Shown here piece after piece: positions 6,542-16,154 of a stretch of DNA of 64,000 nucleotides (the first letter of the stretch is position 1; every line of letters begins with the position of its first letter). The notes under the pieces were generated by a model, which saw only the letters and a program-made list of their open reading frames with translations, was not told the DNA's origin and did no database searches. The stretch covers positions 558,001-622,000 of the forward strand of contig NZ_LT629711.1 in the NCBI RefSeq assembly GCF_900104525.1, in the 5' to 3' direction. Origin of the DNA: Pedococcus dokdonensis. GTDB lineage: Bacteria; Actinomycetota; Actinomycetes; Actinomycetales; Dermatophilaceae. The position numbers and the translations under genes are program-made.

Positions 6542-9475
6542 ATGACTGAAACCGCAGGCGCACGTGCAGGTGCGCGCAAGACATCCGGCAAGGGTGTCAA
6601 GGTTGAGCGGATCTACACCACCCCTGGTGTGCACCCGTACGACGAGGTGAACTGGGAGAAGCGCGACGTCGTCCAGCAGAACTGGAAGACCGGCGAGACG
6701 ATCTTCGAGCAGCGCGGGGTCGAGTTCCCCGACTTCTGGAGCGTCAACGCCTCCACCATCGTCACCACCAAGTACTTCCGTGGCGCGCTCGGCACCGAGG
6801 CGCGTGAGCAGGGCCTCAAGCAGCTCATCGACCGCGTCGTGCTGACCTACGTCAAGGCCGGCAAGGACCACGGCTACTTCGCCAACGCCGAGGACGCCGA
6901 GATCTTCGAGCACGAGCTGACCTACGCCCTGCTGCACCAGGTGTTCAGCTTCAACTCGCCGGTCTGGTTCAACGTCGGCACCAAGAGCCCCCAGCAGGTC
7001 AGCGCCTGCTTCATCCTCGCCGTCGACGACTCGATGGACTCGATCCTCAACTGGTACAAGGAAGAGGGCAAGATCTTCCAGGGCGGCTCCGGCGCCGGCC
7101 TGAACCTCTCCCGGATCCGCTCCTCCAAGGAGCTGCTGTCCTCCGGTGGCACCGCGTCCGGGCCGGTCTCCTTCATGCGTGGCGCCGACGCGTCCGCGGG
7201 GACGATCAAGTCCGGTGGCGCGACCCGTCGTGCGGCCAAGATGGTCGTGCTCGACGTCGACCACCCCGACATCATGGAGTTCGTCGAGACCAAGGCGCGC
7301 GAGGAGGACAAGATCCGCGCGCTGCGTGACGCCGGCTTCGACATGGACCTCGGTGGCAAGGACATCACCTCGGTCCAGTACCAGAACGCCAACAACTCGG
7401 TCCGCGTCAGCGACGAGTTCATGAAGGCGGTCGAGGCCGGCACCGACTTCGGGCTGCGCTCGCGCACCACCGGTGAGGTCATCGACACCGTCGACGCCCG
7501 TGAGCTGTTCCGCAAGCTCGCCGAGGCCGCCTGGGAGTGCGCCGACCCGGGCATCCAGTACGACGACGTGATCAACGACTGGCACACCAACCCCGAGACC
7601 GGCCGGATCACCGCGTCCAACCCGTGCTCCGAGTACATGTCGCTCGACAACTCGTCCTGCAACCTGGCCTCGCTCAACCTGCTGAAGTTCCTCAAGGACG
7701 ACGACACCTTCGACGCCAAGAAGTTCCAGCAGGTCGCCGAGCTGGTCATCACGGCGATGGACATCTCGATCTGCTTCGCCGACTTCCCGACCGAGGCGAT
7801 CGGCAAGACCACCGTCGACTACCGCCAGCTGGGCATCGGCTACGCCAACCTGGGCGCGCTGCTCATGGCGACCGGTCACGGCTACGACTCCGAGGGTGGC
7901 CGCTCGCTCGCGGCCGCGATCACCTCGCTGCTCACCGGTGCCGCCTACAAGCGGTCCGCGGAGCTCGCCGGTGTCGTCGGCGCGTATGCCGGGTACGCCC
8001 GGAACGCGGACGCCCACAAGCGCGTGATGCGCAAGCACCAGAGCGCCAACGACGCGATCCGCACCCTCGACACGATGGACACCGCGATCCACCGTGCGGC
8101 CACCAAGGCCTGGGACGACGTGGTCAAGGTCGGCGAGAAGAACGGCTACCGCAACGCGCAGGCCTCGGTGCTCGCGCCGACCGGCACCATCGGCTTCATG
8201 ATGGACTGCGACACCACCGGCATCGAGCCCGACTTCTCGCTGGTGAAGTTCAAGAAGCTCGTCGGTGGCGGGTCGATGCAGATCGTCAACCTCACCATCC
8301 CGCGTGCGCTGAAGAAGCTGGGCTACACCGGCGAGACCATCGAGGCGATCGTCGAGTACATCGCCGACAAGGGGCACGTCATCGACGCCCCCGGTCTGAA
8401 GACCGAGCACTACGAGATCTTCGACACCGCGATGGGCGCCCGCTCGATCGAGGCCATGGGTCACGTGCGGATGATGGCGGCGGTCCAGCCGTTCCTGTCC
8501 GGCGCGATCAGCAAGACGGTCAACCTGCCTGAGAACGCCACGGTCGAGGAGATCGAGGACGTCCACATGCAGGGCTGGAAGATGGGCCTCAAGGCGATCG
8601 CGGTCTACCGCGACAACTGCAAGGTCGGCCAGCCACTGTCCGACGGTGGTTCCACCGCTAAGGACGCTGCCGCCTCGAAGGACTCGGCTGCTGCCGAGGC
8701 CAAGGTCGAGAAGGTCATCGAGTACCGCCCGGTGCGCAAGCGCCTGCCGAAGCGCCGGACCTCGCAGACCACCTCGTTCGCGGTCGGTGGCGCGGAGGGT
8801 TACCTCACGGCCGGCACCTACGAGTCGGGCGACCTGGGCGAGATCTTCCTCAAGTTCGGCAAGCAGGGCTCGACCCTGGCCGGTGTGATGGACGCCTTCT
8901 CGATCGCGGTGTCGATCGGCCTGCAGTACGGCGTGCCGCTGGAGACCTTCGTGGAGAAGTTCACCAACCTGCGGTTCGAGCCGGCTGGCCTGACCGACGA
9001 CCCCGACGTGCGGATGGCGCAGTCGATCATGGACTACGTGTTCCGTCGCCTGGCGCTGGACCACATGGACTTCGACACCCGGTCGTTCATGGGCATCCAC
9101 ACCGCTGCCGAGCGCGCTCGCCAGCTGGAGACCGGCTCCTACACCGCGATCGAGGCCGACACCGAGTCGGACGAGGAGCTCGAGGACGAGCTGGAGAACT
9201 TCTCCCAGTCCGCCCCTGTCTCCAAGCCGGCCGCTGCCGCCTCCACCCCTGCGGTCGAGGGCAAGGCACTCGACGCCGACGCCGTGAAGTCCGGGGCGGG
9301 TGCCGCCAGCGCTCGCGAGGTCTCGGTCGAGGTCCACTCGAGCGCCGAGCTCCTGGAGAAGTTCCAGGGCATCTCCGCGGACGCCCCGATGTGCATGACC
9401 TGCGGCACCAAGATGCGCCCCGCTGGCTCCTGCTACGTCTGCGAAGGCTGCGGCAGCACCAGCGGCTGCAGCTGA
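6542..9475 (+). CDS. nrdJ: Vitamin B12-dependent (class II) ribonucleotide reductase
   Basis: This 977-residue enzyme reduces ribonucleotides to deoxyribonucleotides using an adenosylcobalamin-generated thiyl radical, so it needs neither oxygen nor an NrdB subunit. Key residues are visible: the redox pair Cys156 (SACFILAV) and Cys373 (SSCNLASLN), and the active-site Asn360-Cys362-Glu364 in NPCSEYM. The C-terminus ends in a Cys-rich module (MCMTCGTKM...CYVCEGCG) that is thought to shuttle reducing equivalents, preceded by an Ala/Ser-rich linker. Length and order match actinobacterial NrdJ. NrdR-mediated control from 5765-5813 is likely. A strong hairpin follows at 9490. Confidence 0.97.
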   Translation: MTETAGARAGARKTSGKGVKVERIYTTPGVHPYDEVNWEKRDVVQQNWKTGETIFEQRGVEFPDFWSVNASTIVTTKYFRGALGTEAREQGLKQLIDRVVLTYVKAGKDHGYFANAEDAEIFEHELTYALLHQVFSFNSPVWFNVGTKSPQQVSACFILAVDDSMDSILNWYKEEGKIFQGGSGAGLNLSRIRSSKELLSSGGTASGPVSFMRGADASAGTIKSGGATRRAAKMVVLDVDHPDIMEFVETKAREEDKIRALRDAGFDMDLGGKDITSVQYQNANNSVRVSDEFMKAVEAGTDFGLRSRTTGEVIDTVDARELFRKLAEAAWECADPGIQYDDVINDWHTNPETGRITASNPCSEYMSLDNSSCNLASLNLLKFLKDDDTFDAKKFQQVAELVITAMDISICFADFPTEAIGKTTVDYRQLGIGYANLGALLMATGHGYDSEGGRSLAAAITSLLTGAAYKRSAELAGVVGAYAGYARNADAHKRVMRKHQSANDAIRTLDTMDTAIHRAATKAWDDVVKVGEKNGYRNAQASVLAPTGTIGFMMDCDTTGIEPDFSLVKFKKLVGGGSMQIVNLTIPRALKKLGYTGETIEAIVEYIADKGHVIDAPGLKTEHYEIFDTAMGARSIEAMGHVRMMAAVQPFLSGAISKTVNLPENATVEEIEDVHMQGWKMGLKAIAVYRDNCKVGQPLSDGGSTAKDAAASKDSAAAEAKVEKVIEYRPVRKRLPKRRTSQTTSFAVGGAEGYLTAGTYESGDLGEIFLKFGKQGSTLAGVMDAFSIAVSIGLQYGVPLETFVEKFTNLRFEPAGLTDDPDVRMAQSIMDYVFRRLALDHMDFDTRSFMGIHTAAERARQLETGSYTAIEADTESDEELEDELENFSQSAPVSKPAAAASTPAVEGKALDADAVKSGAGAASAREVSVEVHSSAELLEKFQGISADAPMCMTCGTKMRPAGSCYVCEGCGSTSGCS

Positions 9476-9489
9476 CCTAGCCAGCTAGA

Positions 9490-9532
9490 CGACGGTGGGC
9501 CCGGAGCGATGTTCGCTCCGGGCCCACCGTCG
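9490..9532 (+). terminator. Terminator hairpin of nrdJ
   Basis: A perfect 20-bp inverted repeat (9490-9509 and 9513-9532) with a TGT loop starts 15 bases after the nrdJ stop codon. There is no clear T-run, as is common in actinobacteria. It marks the end of the native nrdR-nrdJ unit; the lower-GC island begins just beyond it. Confidence 0.85.
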
Positions 9533-9568
9533 TATTGGCTCCACGAGGTCGACGCCGAACGCATACAT

Positions 9569-9612
9569 TGGATGCTGACAGTGCGGCAGCTGGATGCTGA
9601 CAGTGCGGCAGC
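9569..9612. repeat. Perfect 22-bp tandem duplication at the island's left edge
   Basis: TGGATGCTGACAGTGCGGCAGC occurs twice, head to tail, with no mismatch and no spacer (9569-9590 and 9591-9612). It lies between the nrdJ terminator and the 3' end of vsr, where composition changes. It could be the scar of an insertion, a duplicated attachment site, or a regulatory repeat. No third copy was seen at the right edge of the island. Confidence 0.8.
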
Positions 9613-9683
9613 GCCGTGGTCAGTAGAAGCAAACCGTGGCTCGTAGGTGGGCGACCTGTGACCCGTCCGCCGTCAAAGTGGAT

Positions 9684-10115
9684 CTAGGTTCCTAGAGAGC
9701 GCAAGATCATCTCGACGCGGTCCGCGGCGTCACGGGTTTGCTCGTGCTCCCAAATTCGGATGACAGTCCAGTCGAGTCCGATCAGCTTTTCGTCCGTGTC
9801 CCTGTCACGCGCTCGATTGGTGCTGAACTTCCAGAGCCACCACTCTCGGTTCGCCATGGGCACTACGCAGTGGTCCGGGCAGGCATGCCAGAAACATCCA
9901 TCGACGAATACCGCCACCTTGCGTCGAGTGAAGACGATGTCAGCGCGTCTGCGTGGCAGCCCCTCGATCCTGTGCTGGACGCGATAGCGCAGACCCCGTG
10001 CGTGCAATTCGCGACGCAGTGCCATCTCGGGGCCAGTCCCCAAGCGCTTCTGCCTTGAGAATCGTTCGCTCAACTCCTTGCTCGGAGCCAATCGGTTTGG
10101 GATTCGTTCATTCAC
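9684..10115 (-). CDS. vsr: Very short patch repair (Vsr-type) mismatch endonuclease
   Basis: Vsr nicks 5' of the T in T:G mismatches that arise when 5-methylcytosine deaminates, so it protects genomes that carry a C5-methyltransferase. The 143-residue product has the family core: RFSRQKRLGTGPEMALRREL near the N-terminus, RRADIVF (Asp59), VFVDGCFWHACPDH (about 69-82) and the EWWLWKFSTN and VIRIWEHE segments. The GTG at 10115 was chosen because AGGAGG lies about ten bases upstream; an upstream GTG at 10145 precedes that RBS. It is divergent from the Z1 operon and functionally paired with the methyltransferase at 17844-19331. Confidence 0.92.
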   Translation of the reverse strand: MNERIPNRLAPSKELSERFSRQKRLGTGPEMALRRELHARGLRYRVQHRIEGLPRRRADIVFTRRKVAVFVDGCFWHACPDHCVVPMANREWWLWKFSTNRARDRDTDEKLIGLDWTVIRIWEHEQTRDAADRVEMILRSLGT

Positions 10116-10398
10116 GGTCCGGGATCCTCCTCTCGGCCAGTCCACACTCCAATGGCGGCCGCGACCTACAGAGAGAACACTGCAGGGCGCGGTTGTTCTG
10201 AGCCATTTTGTCAGGAACGGTCACGATTGGTGGTGGCCGATGGTAGAACACCGTTGTCACCCGGTCTGAGCCGGTCGGGGGCCAACTCGGCGGCGCACGC
10301 ATAGTCCGGGATCGCCACCGCAAGGGCCGGGAGCCACCAGCAGTCAAACGACGTGACGAGAGAGAGCCAGAGCCCGCCTCCGTGAAGAAAGACATCCC
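10116..10398. promoter_or_regulatory. Divergent promoter region of vsr and the Z1 operon
   Basis: These 283 bases separate the divergently read vsr and Z1-ATPase genes. Composition is lower in GC than the chromosome on either side. I see no C-protein gene, no well-formed palindromic operator and no convincing -35/-10 pair. The region must hold both promoters, but I cannot place them. Confidence 0.4.
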
Positions 10399-13032
10399 AT
10401 GGACACTCAGATGATCCAAGAGACGATCGTGCGGCACGCTCGCGCGCACAACGTGTCCCTACGAGAGGCTGGGAACCAGATCATTCGCGGCTTCGGTGTA
10501 CCCCCAGACTTCGTCGACTCCGCTGTTGAGGCACTCAAGGCGGAAGCCGCCAGAAACGAGATCCTCGATAACCCGGGTGGGGCCTTCCGAAGCAGCCGCG
10601 ATGAGGCCAGGCAGTCTCACTGGTACACGGGGCCAGTTGAGGGAGACGTCCACTGGCCTGCCTACTTGGTGGCGAGTGGGTGGCACGAAAAGCCCGACCA
10701 ACTGCTCTCCCTGGATACCGCCTCGACCAAGATCGTGGCGCATCTCGCTGACCCGACCATTCGTGGCAACAAGAAGAAGGGCCTCGTCGTTGGCCACGTC
10801 CAGTCGGGCAAGACTGCGAACTATGCCGCAGTGATCGCCAAAGCCGGGGACGCTGGCTATCGGATCGCGATCGTGATGTCCGGAATACATAACAACCTCC
10901 GGAAACAGACCCAAGTGCGGCTAGACAACGACTTGCGCATACCTGGGCTGTGGGATCCCTTGACCGACGCCGACGCCGACTTCGGTCAGGTGCCGAATGG
11001 GACGGCGCGCGTCGCGAGCAGGCTGCACATGTTGGCGGTCGTCAAGAAGAATCCATCTCGGCTGCGGCGTCTTCGTGACTGGCTGCACAACATTCCGCTG
11101 GAGGCGAGGAGGGCGTGCCCCATCCTGTTGATTGACGATGAGGCCGACCAAGCCACGCCGAATACGCGGGCTGCACGTGACGAGATGTCTCGCATCAATG
11201 AGTTGATCCGAGAGATCTGGTCAGAGGTCCCGACGGGGACTTACGTCGGCTACACGGCCACGCCGTTCGCGAATGTCTTTATGGATCCAAACGACGAGAC
11301 CGATCTGTACCCAGAGGACTTCATCGTGGACCTGCCAAGGCCGGGGGCCTACTACGGTGCCGAGCAGATCTTCGGTATGCCTCTGCAAGTCTCTGAGGAT
11401 GAGGTCGACGATGGCCTTGACATGGCCAGGGTCATCCCAGACGCGGAGGCCGAGCTCCTAAATGCTCCTACGAAGAAGGCGGATCGAGAGGGGTGGAAAC
11501 CGGTGCTGGCGGATTCGCTAGTTAGCGCCACCCGTTGGTTCCTCCTCGCCACCGCTGCCCGGCGGGCACGCGATGGCGTGGAAAAGCACAGCTCGATGCT
11601 CGTCCACACGACCCCTTACGTGGAGCCACACTTCAAGACGAAGGCGTTGGTGGACACGCTATTGAATGACCTTGTAGACGAAGTGACCAACGTGGGCCTC
11701 GACCAGTTCAAAGCCGTGTGGGACGCCGAGTATCCGCGTGTCCTGCCATCGGACGGGCGCGAACCCGTGTCTTGGCAGGACGTAACACTCGCCCTAGAGG
11801 ACGTTCTCAGATCCACCCGTGTCGTGGTCGACAACGGCAATTCGACGGACCGGCTCGACTACGGACGCAAAGGCGCGGATGGACTGGAACTCGTCGAAAC
11901 GGTGATTGCGGTCGGAGGGTCAACGCTCTCGCGCGGCCTGACGCTCGAGGGGCTCGTCGTCTCCTACTTCACGCGGGCTGCTCGCGCCTACGACACGTTG
12001 CTCCAGATGGGTCGATGGTTCGGCTACCGCTCGGGTTACGAGGAGCTACCGCGAGTCTGGATGACGTCGAGCATCCGTGAGGACTTCAGGTTCCTTGCCC
12101 ACGTGGAGTGGGAGATTCGTGAGGAGATGAGCTCGATGGGGACGCGAGGCGTTTCTCCTCATCAGTACGGACTTCGCGTCCGGGCGCACCCAGGCAACTT
12201 GGCGATCACTGCCAGAAACAAGATGCATTTCGCGCAGGCCGTGCAGATCAGCTTCTCCGGCCAACGGCACCAGACCATCCAATTCGAAGAGAAGGATTCA
12301 ACAGTCCAGCTCGCGAATCTCAGTGCCGCCCGCCAACTGCTGGACGACTGCGTTGCGGTGGGCGAGTCCGCCACGGTCGGCAGCACCCGCGTATTCCACG
12401 GGGTTGGGTCTGGAGCCGTGCTCGCCTTTCTCTCGGCTTACCGCTTCTATCCAGGCGGGGAGCTGTCGGGAACACAGATCGTGCAGTGGCTCAACAAGTT
12501 CGCTGCGGACCGGGCGTGGAACGTTGCCGTCGTCAGTCGTGCTAGGGAGCGCGTCGGAACAGTTGACCTTGGGCCTATTGGACAGGTCAACGGTCTTGTT
12601 CGAGCGCCGCTAAAATCCCCGACGAGCTACGCAAACATCAAGGGGCTGATGACAAAGGGCGACGCGGTCGTTGACCTAGGGGCTTCAGCGATTGGCCGCG
12701 TCAACGTTGGCGAAGGCTATCAAGCAGTAAGGGCTGACGCTGACTGCGATCGAGGGCTTCTCCTGCTCTACCCGATCTCCAAGGAATCGAAGCCGGTGTT
12801 CGCTGTGGAAACGACTTCTCGACGCCCGCTCGAGTCGCCAGAACACTTGATCGGCGTCGGGATCGTCTTCCCCCCGGTGCTTGATGGCGATGTGTCCGAA
12901 GACGGCACCTTCCTCGCGGTCCGGCCCGACTGGACGCCAGAGTTCGATGACGATGACGACCCGGAGGAGTTCAGAGACCTTGAGAACGATTTCGTAGCGT
13001 CAGCATTCAGCGGACCGACAGATGGGCCCTGA
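10399..13032 (+). CDS. Z1-domain ATPase/helicase-like subunit of a restriction system
   Basis: An 877-residue P-loop ATPase of the Z1 family (helicase superfamily II-like). Visible motifs are the Walker A GHVQSGKT (132-139), the Walker B LLIDDEAD (244-250), YVGYTATPFANVF (motif III-like, near residue 283), and the arginine-bearing QMGRWFGYR (536-544). Z1 proteins are the NTP-driven motor subunits of ATP-dependent restriction systems; in the C. glutamicum CglI enzyme a Z1-type subunit translocates along dsDNA. Here it opens a tight five-gene operon and overlaps the next gene by 11 bases. The N-terminal ~100 residues and the C-terminal ~250 residues carry no recognisable domain and may bind partners or DNA. 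The RBS is weak. Confidence 0.9.
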   Translation: MDTQMIQETIVRHARAHNVSLREAGNQIIRGFGVPPDFVDSAVEALKAEAARNEILDNPGGAFRSSRDEARQSHWYTGPVEGDVHWPAYLVASGWHEKPDQLLSLDTASTKIVAHLADPTIRGNKKKGLVVGHVQSGKTANYAAVIAKAGDAGYRIAIVMSGIHNNLRKQTQVRLDNDLRIPGLWDPLTDADADFGQVPNGTARVASRLHMLAVVKKNPSRLRRLRDWLHNIPLEARRACPILLIDDEADQATPNTRAARDEMSRINELIREIWSEVPTGTYVGYTATPFANVFMDPNDETDLYPEDFIVDLPRPGAYYGAEQIFGMPLQVSEDEVDDGLDMARVIPDAEAELLNAPTKKADREGWKPVLADSLVSATRWFLLATAARRARDGVEKHSSMLVHTTPYVEPHFKTKALVDTLLNDLVDEVTNVGLDQFKAVWDAEYPRVLPSDGREPVSWQDVTLALEDVLRSTRVVVDNGNSTDRLDYGRKGADGLELVETVIAVGGSTLSRGLTLEGLVVSYFTRAARAYDTLLQMGRWFGYRSGYEELPRVWMTSSIREDFRFLAHVEWEIREEMSSMGTRGVSPHQYGLRVRAHPGNLAITARNKMHFAQAVQISFSGQRHQTIQFEEKDSTVQLANLSAARQLLDDCVAVGESATVGSTRVFHGVGSGAVLAFLSAYRFYPGGELSGTQIVQWLNKFAADRAWNVAVVSRARERVGTVDLGPIGQVNGLVRAPLKSPTSYANIKGLMTKGDAVVDLGASAIGRVNVGEGYQAVRADADCDRGLLLLYPISKESKPVFAVETTSRRPLESPEHLIGVGIVFPPVLDGDVSEDGTFLAVRPDWTPEFDDDDDPEEFRDLENDFVASAFSGPTDGP

Positions 13033-14020
13033 CGCGGTGAACGTGAACATCGGCGAGGAATTCGTGCTCCTGGCAAGCGGTGAGGCTCCAACGGGAACCG
13101 AACTGTCGACTAGGCAGGTGCGTGTCGGCAATACAGACCTACGCGTGGGGATCGACAGTGACGGTTTTCGCCATCTCTTGGTCCAGGTGCCCGAAGAGAT
13201 CACGGGTGACCGACAGTCGGCCGCCTTGGTCCTTGGCACACGGATCCTTGCAGTGGGCTCGGAATCTGTGGTCTATGCCGATTTGAAGTGCTTGGACACG
13301 CGGCTGGCGCTTGTGTTCGAACGGCTGGTGGCTGACGTCGCGGCACGCATAGACGCCGGCGACCGACCCGGCGCCGCACTCCTCACGGCGCTACACGAGT
13401 GGCGCGACCTGTTTCGGGGGGTGCCGTCCGGGCCCACCCGAGAGCAGGTGGTCGGCCTGATCGGCGAGCTGGAGGTACTGGGCCGGCTATCGGGGAGTGT
13501 TGGGATCGTGCAGGCACTTGACGCCTGGTGGGGACCAGATGGCCACGCCCACGACTTCTATTCGAGTGCCGCGCGAGCGATAGAAGTCAAAACTACGAGA
13601 TCGCTTGAAGGAAACCGGATACATGTCAGCAATGCCGCACAACTCGACCCCACCGACCTAGCAGACCTGTGCCTTGCTGTGTTTCGCCTCAAGGAGGACC
13701 GACGGGCGCCGTCCCTTGATGAACGAATCGAATCCCTCTTGGAACTGGGTTATCCAGCGGCGGAGCTGCTCGCCAAGATCGAAGGAGCCGGGTACGTCTA
13801 CGAGACTCCGATTCCCTTCAACACCAGGTTTGCAGTCACCTCTGACAGGTGGTGGGTTGTCGGTGCCGACTTTCCGGGGGTGCGCGAGTCGCGGCTTGGC
13901 CCAACCGCACTGCGCGGCGTCAGCGCCATCAAATACGAATTGAGCTTGGATGCTGTAGGTGCGCCCATGACGGCGGAGCACGTCGATGCCTTGGTAAGGG
14001 GATGGCGAAACGATGGCTGA
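13022..14020 (+). CDS. PD-(D/E)XK nuclease-fold protein (DUF4420 type)
   Basis: This 332-residue protein has the conserved core of the PD-(D/E)XK motif family (DUF4420): GLIGELEVLGRL (Glu149/Glu151), WWGPDGHAHDFY (Asp178) and AIEVKTT (Glu188-Val189-Lys190), which together supply the metal-binding acidic residues and the catalytic lysine. It is the probable DNA-cutting subunit of the island. The start overlaps the Z1 stop by 11 bases and its own end overlaps the next gene by 8, so the three are translationally coupled. Cleavage site and sequence specificity cannot be read from sequence. Confidence 0.85.
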   Translation: MGPDAVNVNIGEEFVLLASGEAPTGTELSTRQVRVGNTDLRVGIDSDGFRHLLVQVPEEITGDRQSAALVLGTRILAVGSESVVYADLKCLDTRLALVFERLVADVAARIDAGDRPGAALLTALHEWRDLFRGVPSGPTREQVVGLIGELEVLGRLSGSVGIVQALDAWWGPDGHAHDFYSSAARAIEVKTTRSLEGNRIHVSNAAQLDPTDLADLCLAVFRLKEDRRAPSLDERIESLLELGYPAAELLAKIEGAGYVYETPIPFNTRFAVTSDRWWVVGADFPGVRESRLGPTALRGVSAIKYELSLDAVGAPMTAEHVDALVRGWRNDG

Positions 14021-16154
14021 CGATCTGCAGCAGGCGGCAGCGGGCGTCCAAGAGCACATCAAGGGTGCGGAGCTAAACGAGAACACGGTGCTCGCTGCGT
14101 ACATCCGTCGTGAAGGCGCGCAGGCGCGCGGGGACACATGGAGTCTCGCGAAGCACTTCAGGCGGCAGGGCTATTCCTTCGAAGCGGCCGCCCGTGGGGC
14201 GGTGTTGGGCATCGGAGGAGCTGAGACTGGGGGTGATAGGGCTGCCACAGACGAAGTGATCTCGCTGCACAGGCTTGACCTCGCCTCGGAGCCTGGCGCT
14301 CGCGAGCCGGACCCGCAGGCCCTCGAAGGTCCCCCCATCGAACCCCTCAGCTGGTATCCCAAGAGATACAGCCCGGGAGACATCGATGGGGATGGCGCCA
14401 AGAAATTGCTCGGCACGCCCAACATCCCCCTCGCGTCGGTGCTGGTGAGGGAGACAGCTCAAAACGCCTGGGACGCGAGAACCTTCGAATCAGACGTTGA
14501 TTTCGTCATCAATATGCGTTTGCTGAGTCCAGAAGCCACGGACACGTTAAGGGACATCTGCTTTCCGGAAACGGCGGCTGACGTCGACATTGTCGAGTCC
14601 ATGGAGGAGCCCATTTGGGCTCTTGAGATCAGTGATCGCGGCACGGTTGGCCTGCGAGGACCGACGAGGAACGACCTCTCGGTGCCAGATGGCACTCCAA
14701 CCAATTTCGTTGATTTGGTCTTCAACCTGGGTGGAAAGCATGAAGTAGCTGCATCGGGCGGTACCTACGGTTTTGGCAAGACCGTGGCCTACAAAGCCAG
14801 TCGCCTGGGAACCGTGCTCATGTGGAGCCGCGTGCACACCGAGACGGGGATAGAGGATCGCATCATCGGCTCCTCGATCGGCGATCGATTTGATATGGGT
14901 GGTTACCGATACACCGGTCGCCACTGGTGGGGGCGCATGATCGATGGCCATATCCAACCCCTGATCGGCCCCGCGGCGTCGCGCTTGGGGGCCGCCGTCT
15001 TCAACAAGGGTTTTGTGGGGGGCGAGACAGGGACTTCGATACTTATTCTCTGCCCTGACTTGGGCTCCAAGTCGCCCGACCGTGACGTCCCTCTTCTTGC
15101 GGAGGCGGTGCGCTGGCACCTTTGGCCCAAGCGCCTCGAGGCGCGCGAGGGGGACGTCCGCATGAACATCGATATCCAGCTTCAGGGAAGCTCGCTGCAG
15201 GTCTTCCCCGAAGGACTCACCAATCCGCACCTAGACAGTCTGAACGCATGTCTCCGTTCCGTACGTGCCGTTCAAGACGGCGAAGATGTGCCCGATGCAT
15301 TTCCTCCGGTGTTGGTCGAGGAAGTCTGGTGCCAGCGTCCCCTGACTCTTTTGGGGCATTTGGCGTTGCAGCGCTATCAGCACCGCACCATCGACACCTT
15401 CGCTGAAGATATCGTTCCCATCGAGGAACCGGCGCGGCATGTGGCCTTGATGAGGAACTCGGCTGAACTGGTCGTGAAGTACCTGCCGGCATTGCCCTTG
15501 GGCGAACCGGGATTTCGCTGGATGGGTGTCTTCAAGCCGGTCACCGCCTTGGATCCAGTGTTCGCATCTTCAGAACCTCCGGCTCACGATGACTGGGTTC
15601 CGGACGGCGCGGACGACAGGTGGGGAAAGACACAAGTTCGCGTCGGCCTGCGGAGGATCAGGGAGATCGCCGACAACTTCGCTCAGCCCATCGGGCTGCC
15701 CGACTTGCAGCCAGGCTCACGAGGATCAGTTGCGGCAATCGCGGATGCGCTAGCTGACTTAGTGCCCACGGTCTCCGCCAGTCGGCCAGAGCCCCGACCC
15801 TCGCGTCCTTCCGCGCCTGGCAGTCGGAAGCCGAGAGTAGACGTCACGGGCCAGGCAATGGGTCCAGTCGACGAGCACGGGGACCGCCTAGTCGCTCTCG
15901 AACTTCTCGTGTCTGACGCGGACCTGCCGGCAACGCTCGTTGCCCGAGGTTCCATCGGCGTCGATGGCGGTAGCGACAGCGGCGGGGGCGACGTCGAGGT
16001 TATTGGCTGGTCGGCCGAACGACCTGACTTGGAACTGGTCTCGCGACAAGGGGCTGCCGCAACAACCTTTGCGTCGCAAACAGGGGCCTGCTGGGTTCTC
16101 GTCCGAGCCAAAGTTGATCTAGCAGTGGATATCCAAGTTGACGTGGTGGCGTGA
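14013..16154 (+). CDS. GHKL (MORC/MutL-like) ATPase of the restriction operon
   Basis: A 713-residue protein with the Bergerat ATP-binding fold: the N box RETAQNAWDAR (Glu147, Asn151, Asp154), the G1 box EISDRGTVGL (Asp208, Gly210) and the G2 lid GGTYGFGKT (249-257). This arrangement is typical of the prokaryotic MORC-like ATPases found in modification-restriction operons (Iyer, Abhiman and Aravind 2008). ATP-driven dimer closure could clamp DNA and license cleavage by the neighbouring nuclease. About residues 590-713 are a Ser/Pro-rich linker and a beta-rich tail. The start overlaps the nuclease gene by 8 bases. The motifs are seen; the clamp role is inferred. Confidence 0.88.
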   Translation: MADDLQQAAAGVQEHIKGAELNENTVLAAYIRREGAQARGDTWSLAKHFRRQGYSFEAAARGAVLGIGGAETGGDRAATDEVISLHRLDLASEPGAREPDPQALEGPPIEPLSWYPKRYSPGDIDGDGAKKLLGTPNIPLASVLVRETAQNAWDARTFESDVDFVINMRLLSPEATDTLRDICFPETAADVDIVESMEEPIWALEISDRGTVGLRGPTRNDLSVPDGTPTNFVDLVFNLGGKHEVAASGGTYGFGKTVAYKASRLGTVLMWSRVHTETGIEDRIIGSSIGDRFDMGGYRYTGRHWWGRMIDGHIQPLIGPAASRLGAAVFNKGFVGGETGTSILILCPDLGSKSPDRDVPLLAEAVRWHLWPKRLEAREGDVRMNIDIQLQGSSLQVFPEGLTNPHLDSLNACLRSVRAVQDGEDVPDAFPPVLVEEVWCQRPLTLLGHLALQRYQHRTIDTFAEDIVPIEEPARHVALMRNSAELVVKYLPALPLGEPGFRWMGVFKPVTALDPVFASSEPPAHDDWVPDGADDRWGKTQVRVGLRRIREIADNFAQPIGLPDLQPGSRGSVAAIADALADLVPTVSASRPEPRPSRPSAPGSRKPRVDVTGQAMGPVDEHGDRLVALELLVSDADLPATLVARGSIGVDGGSDSGGGDVEVIGWSAERPDLELVSRQGAAATTFASQTGACWVLVRAKVDLAVDIQVDVVA

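Noticed and set aside
6524..9337. A 937-codon antisense frame across nrdJ
   Set aside because: It mirrors the high-GC codon pattern of nrdJ; no domain or start signal is present.
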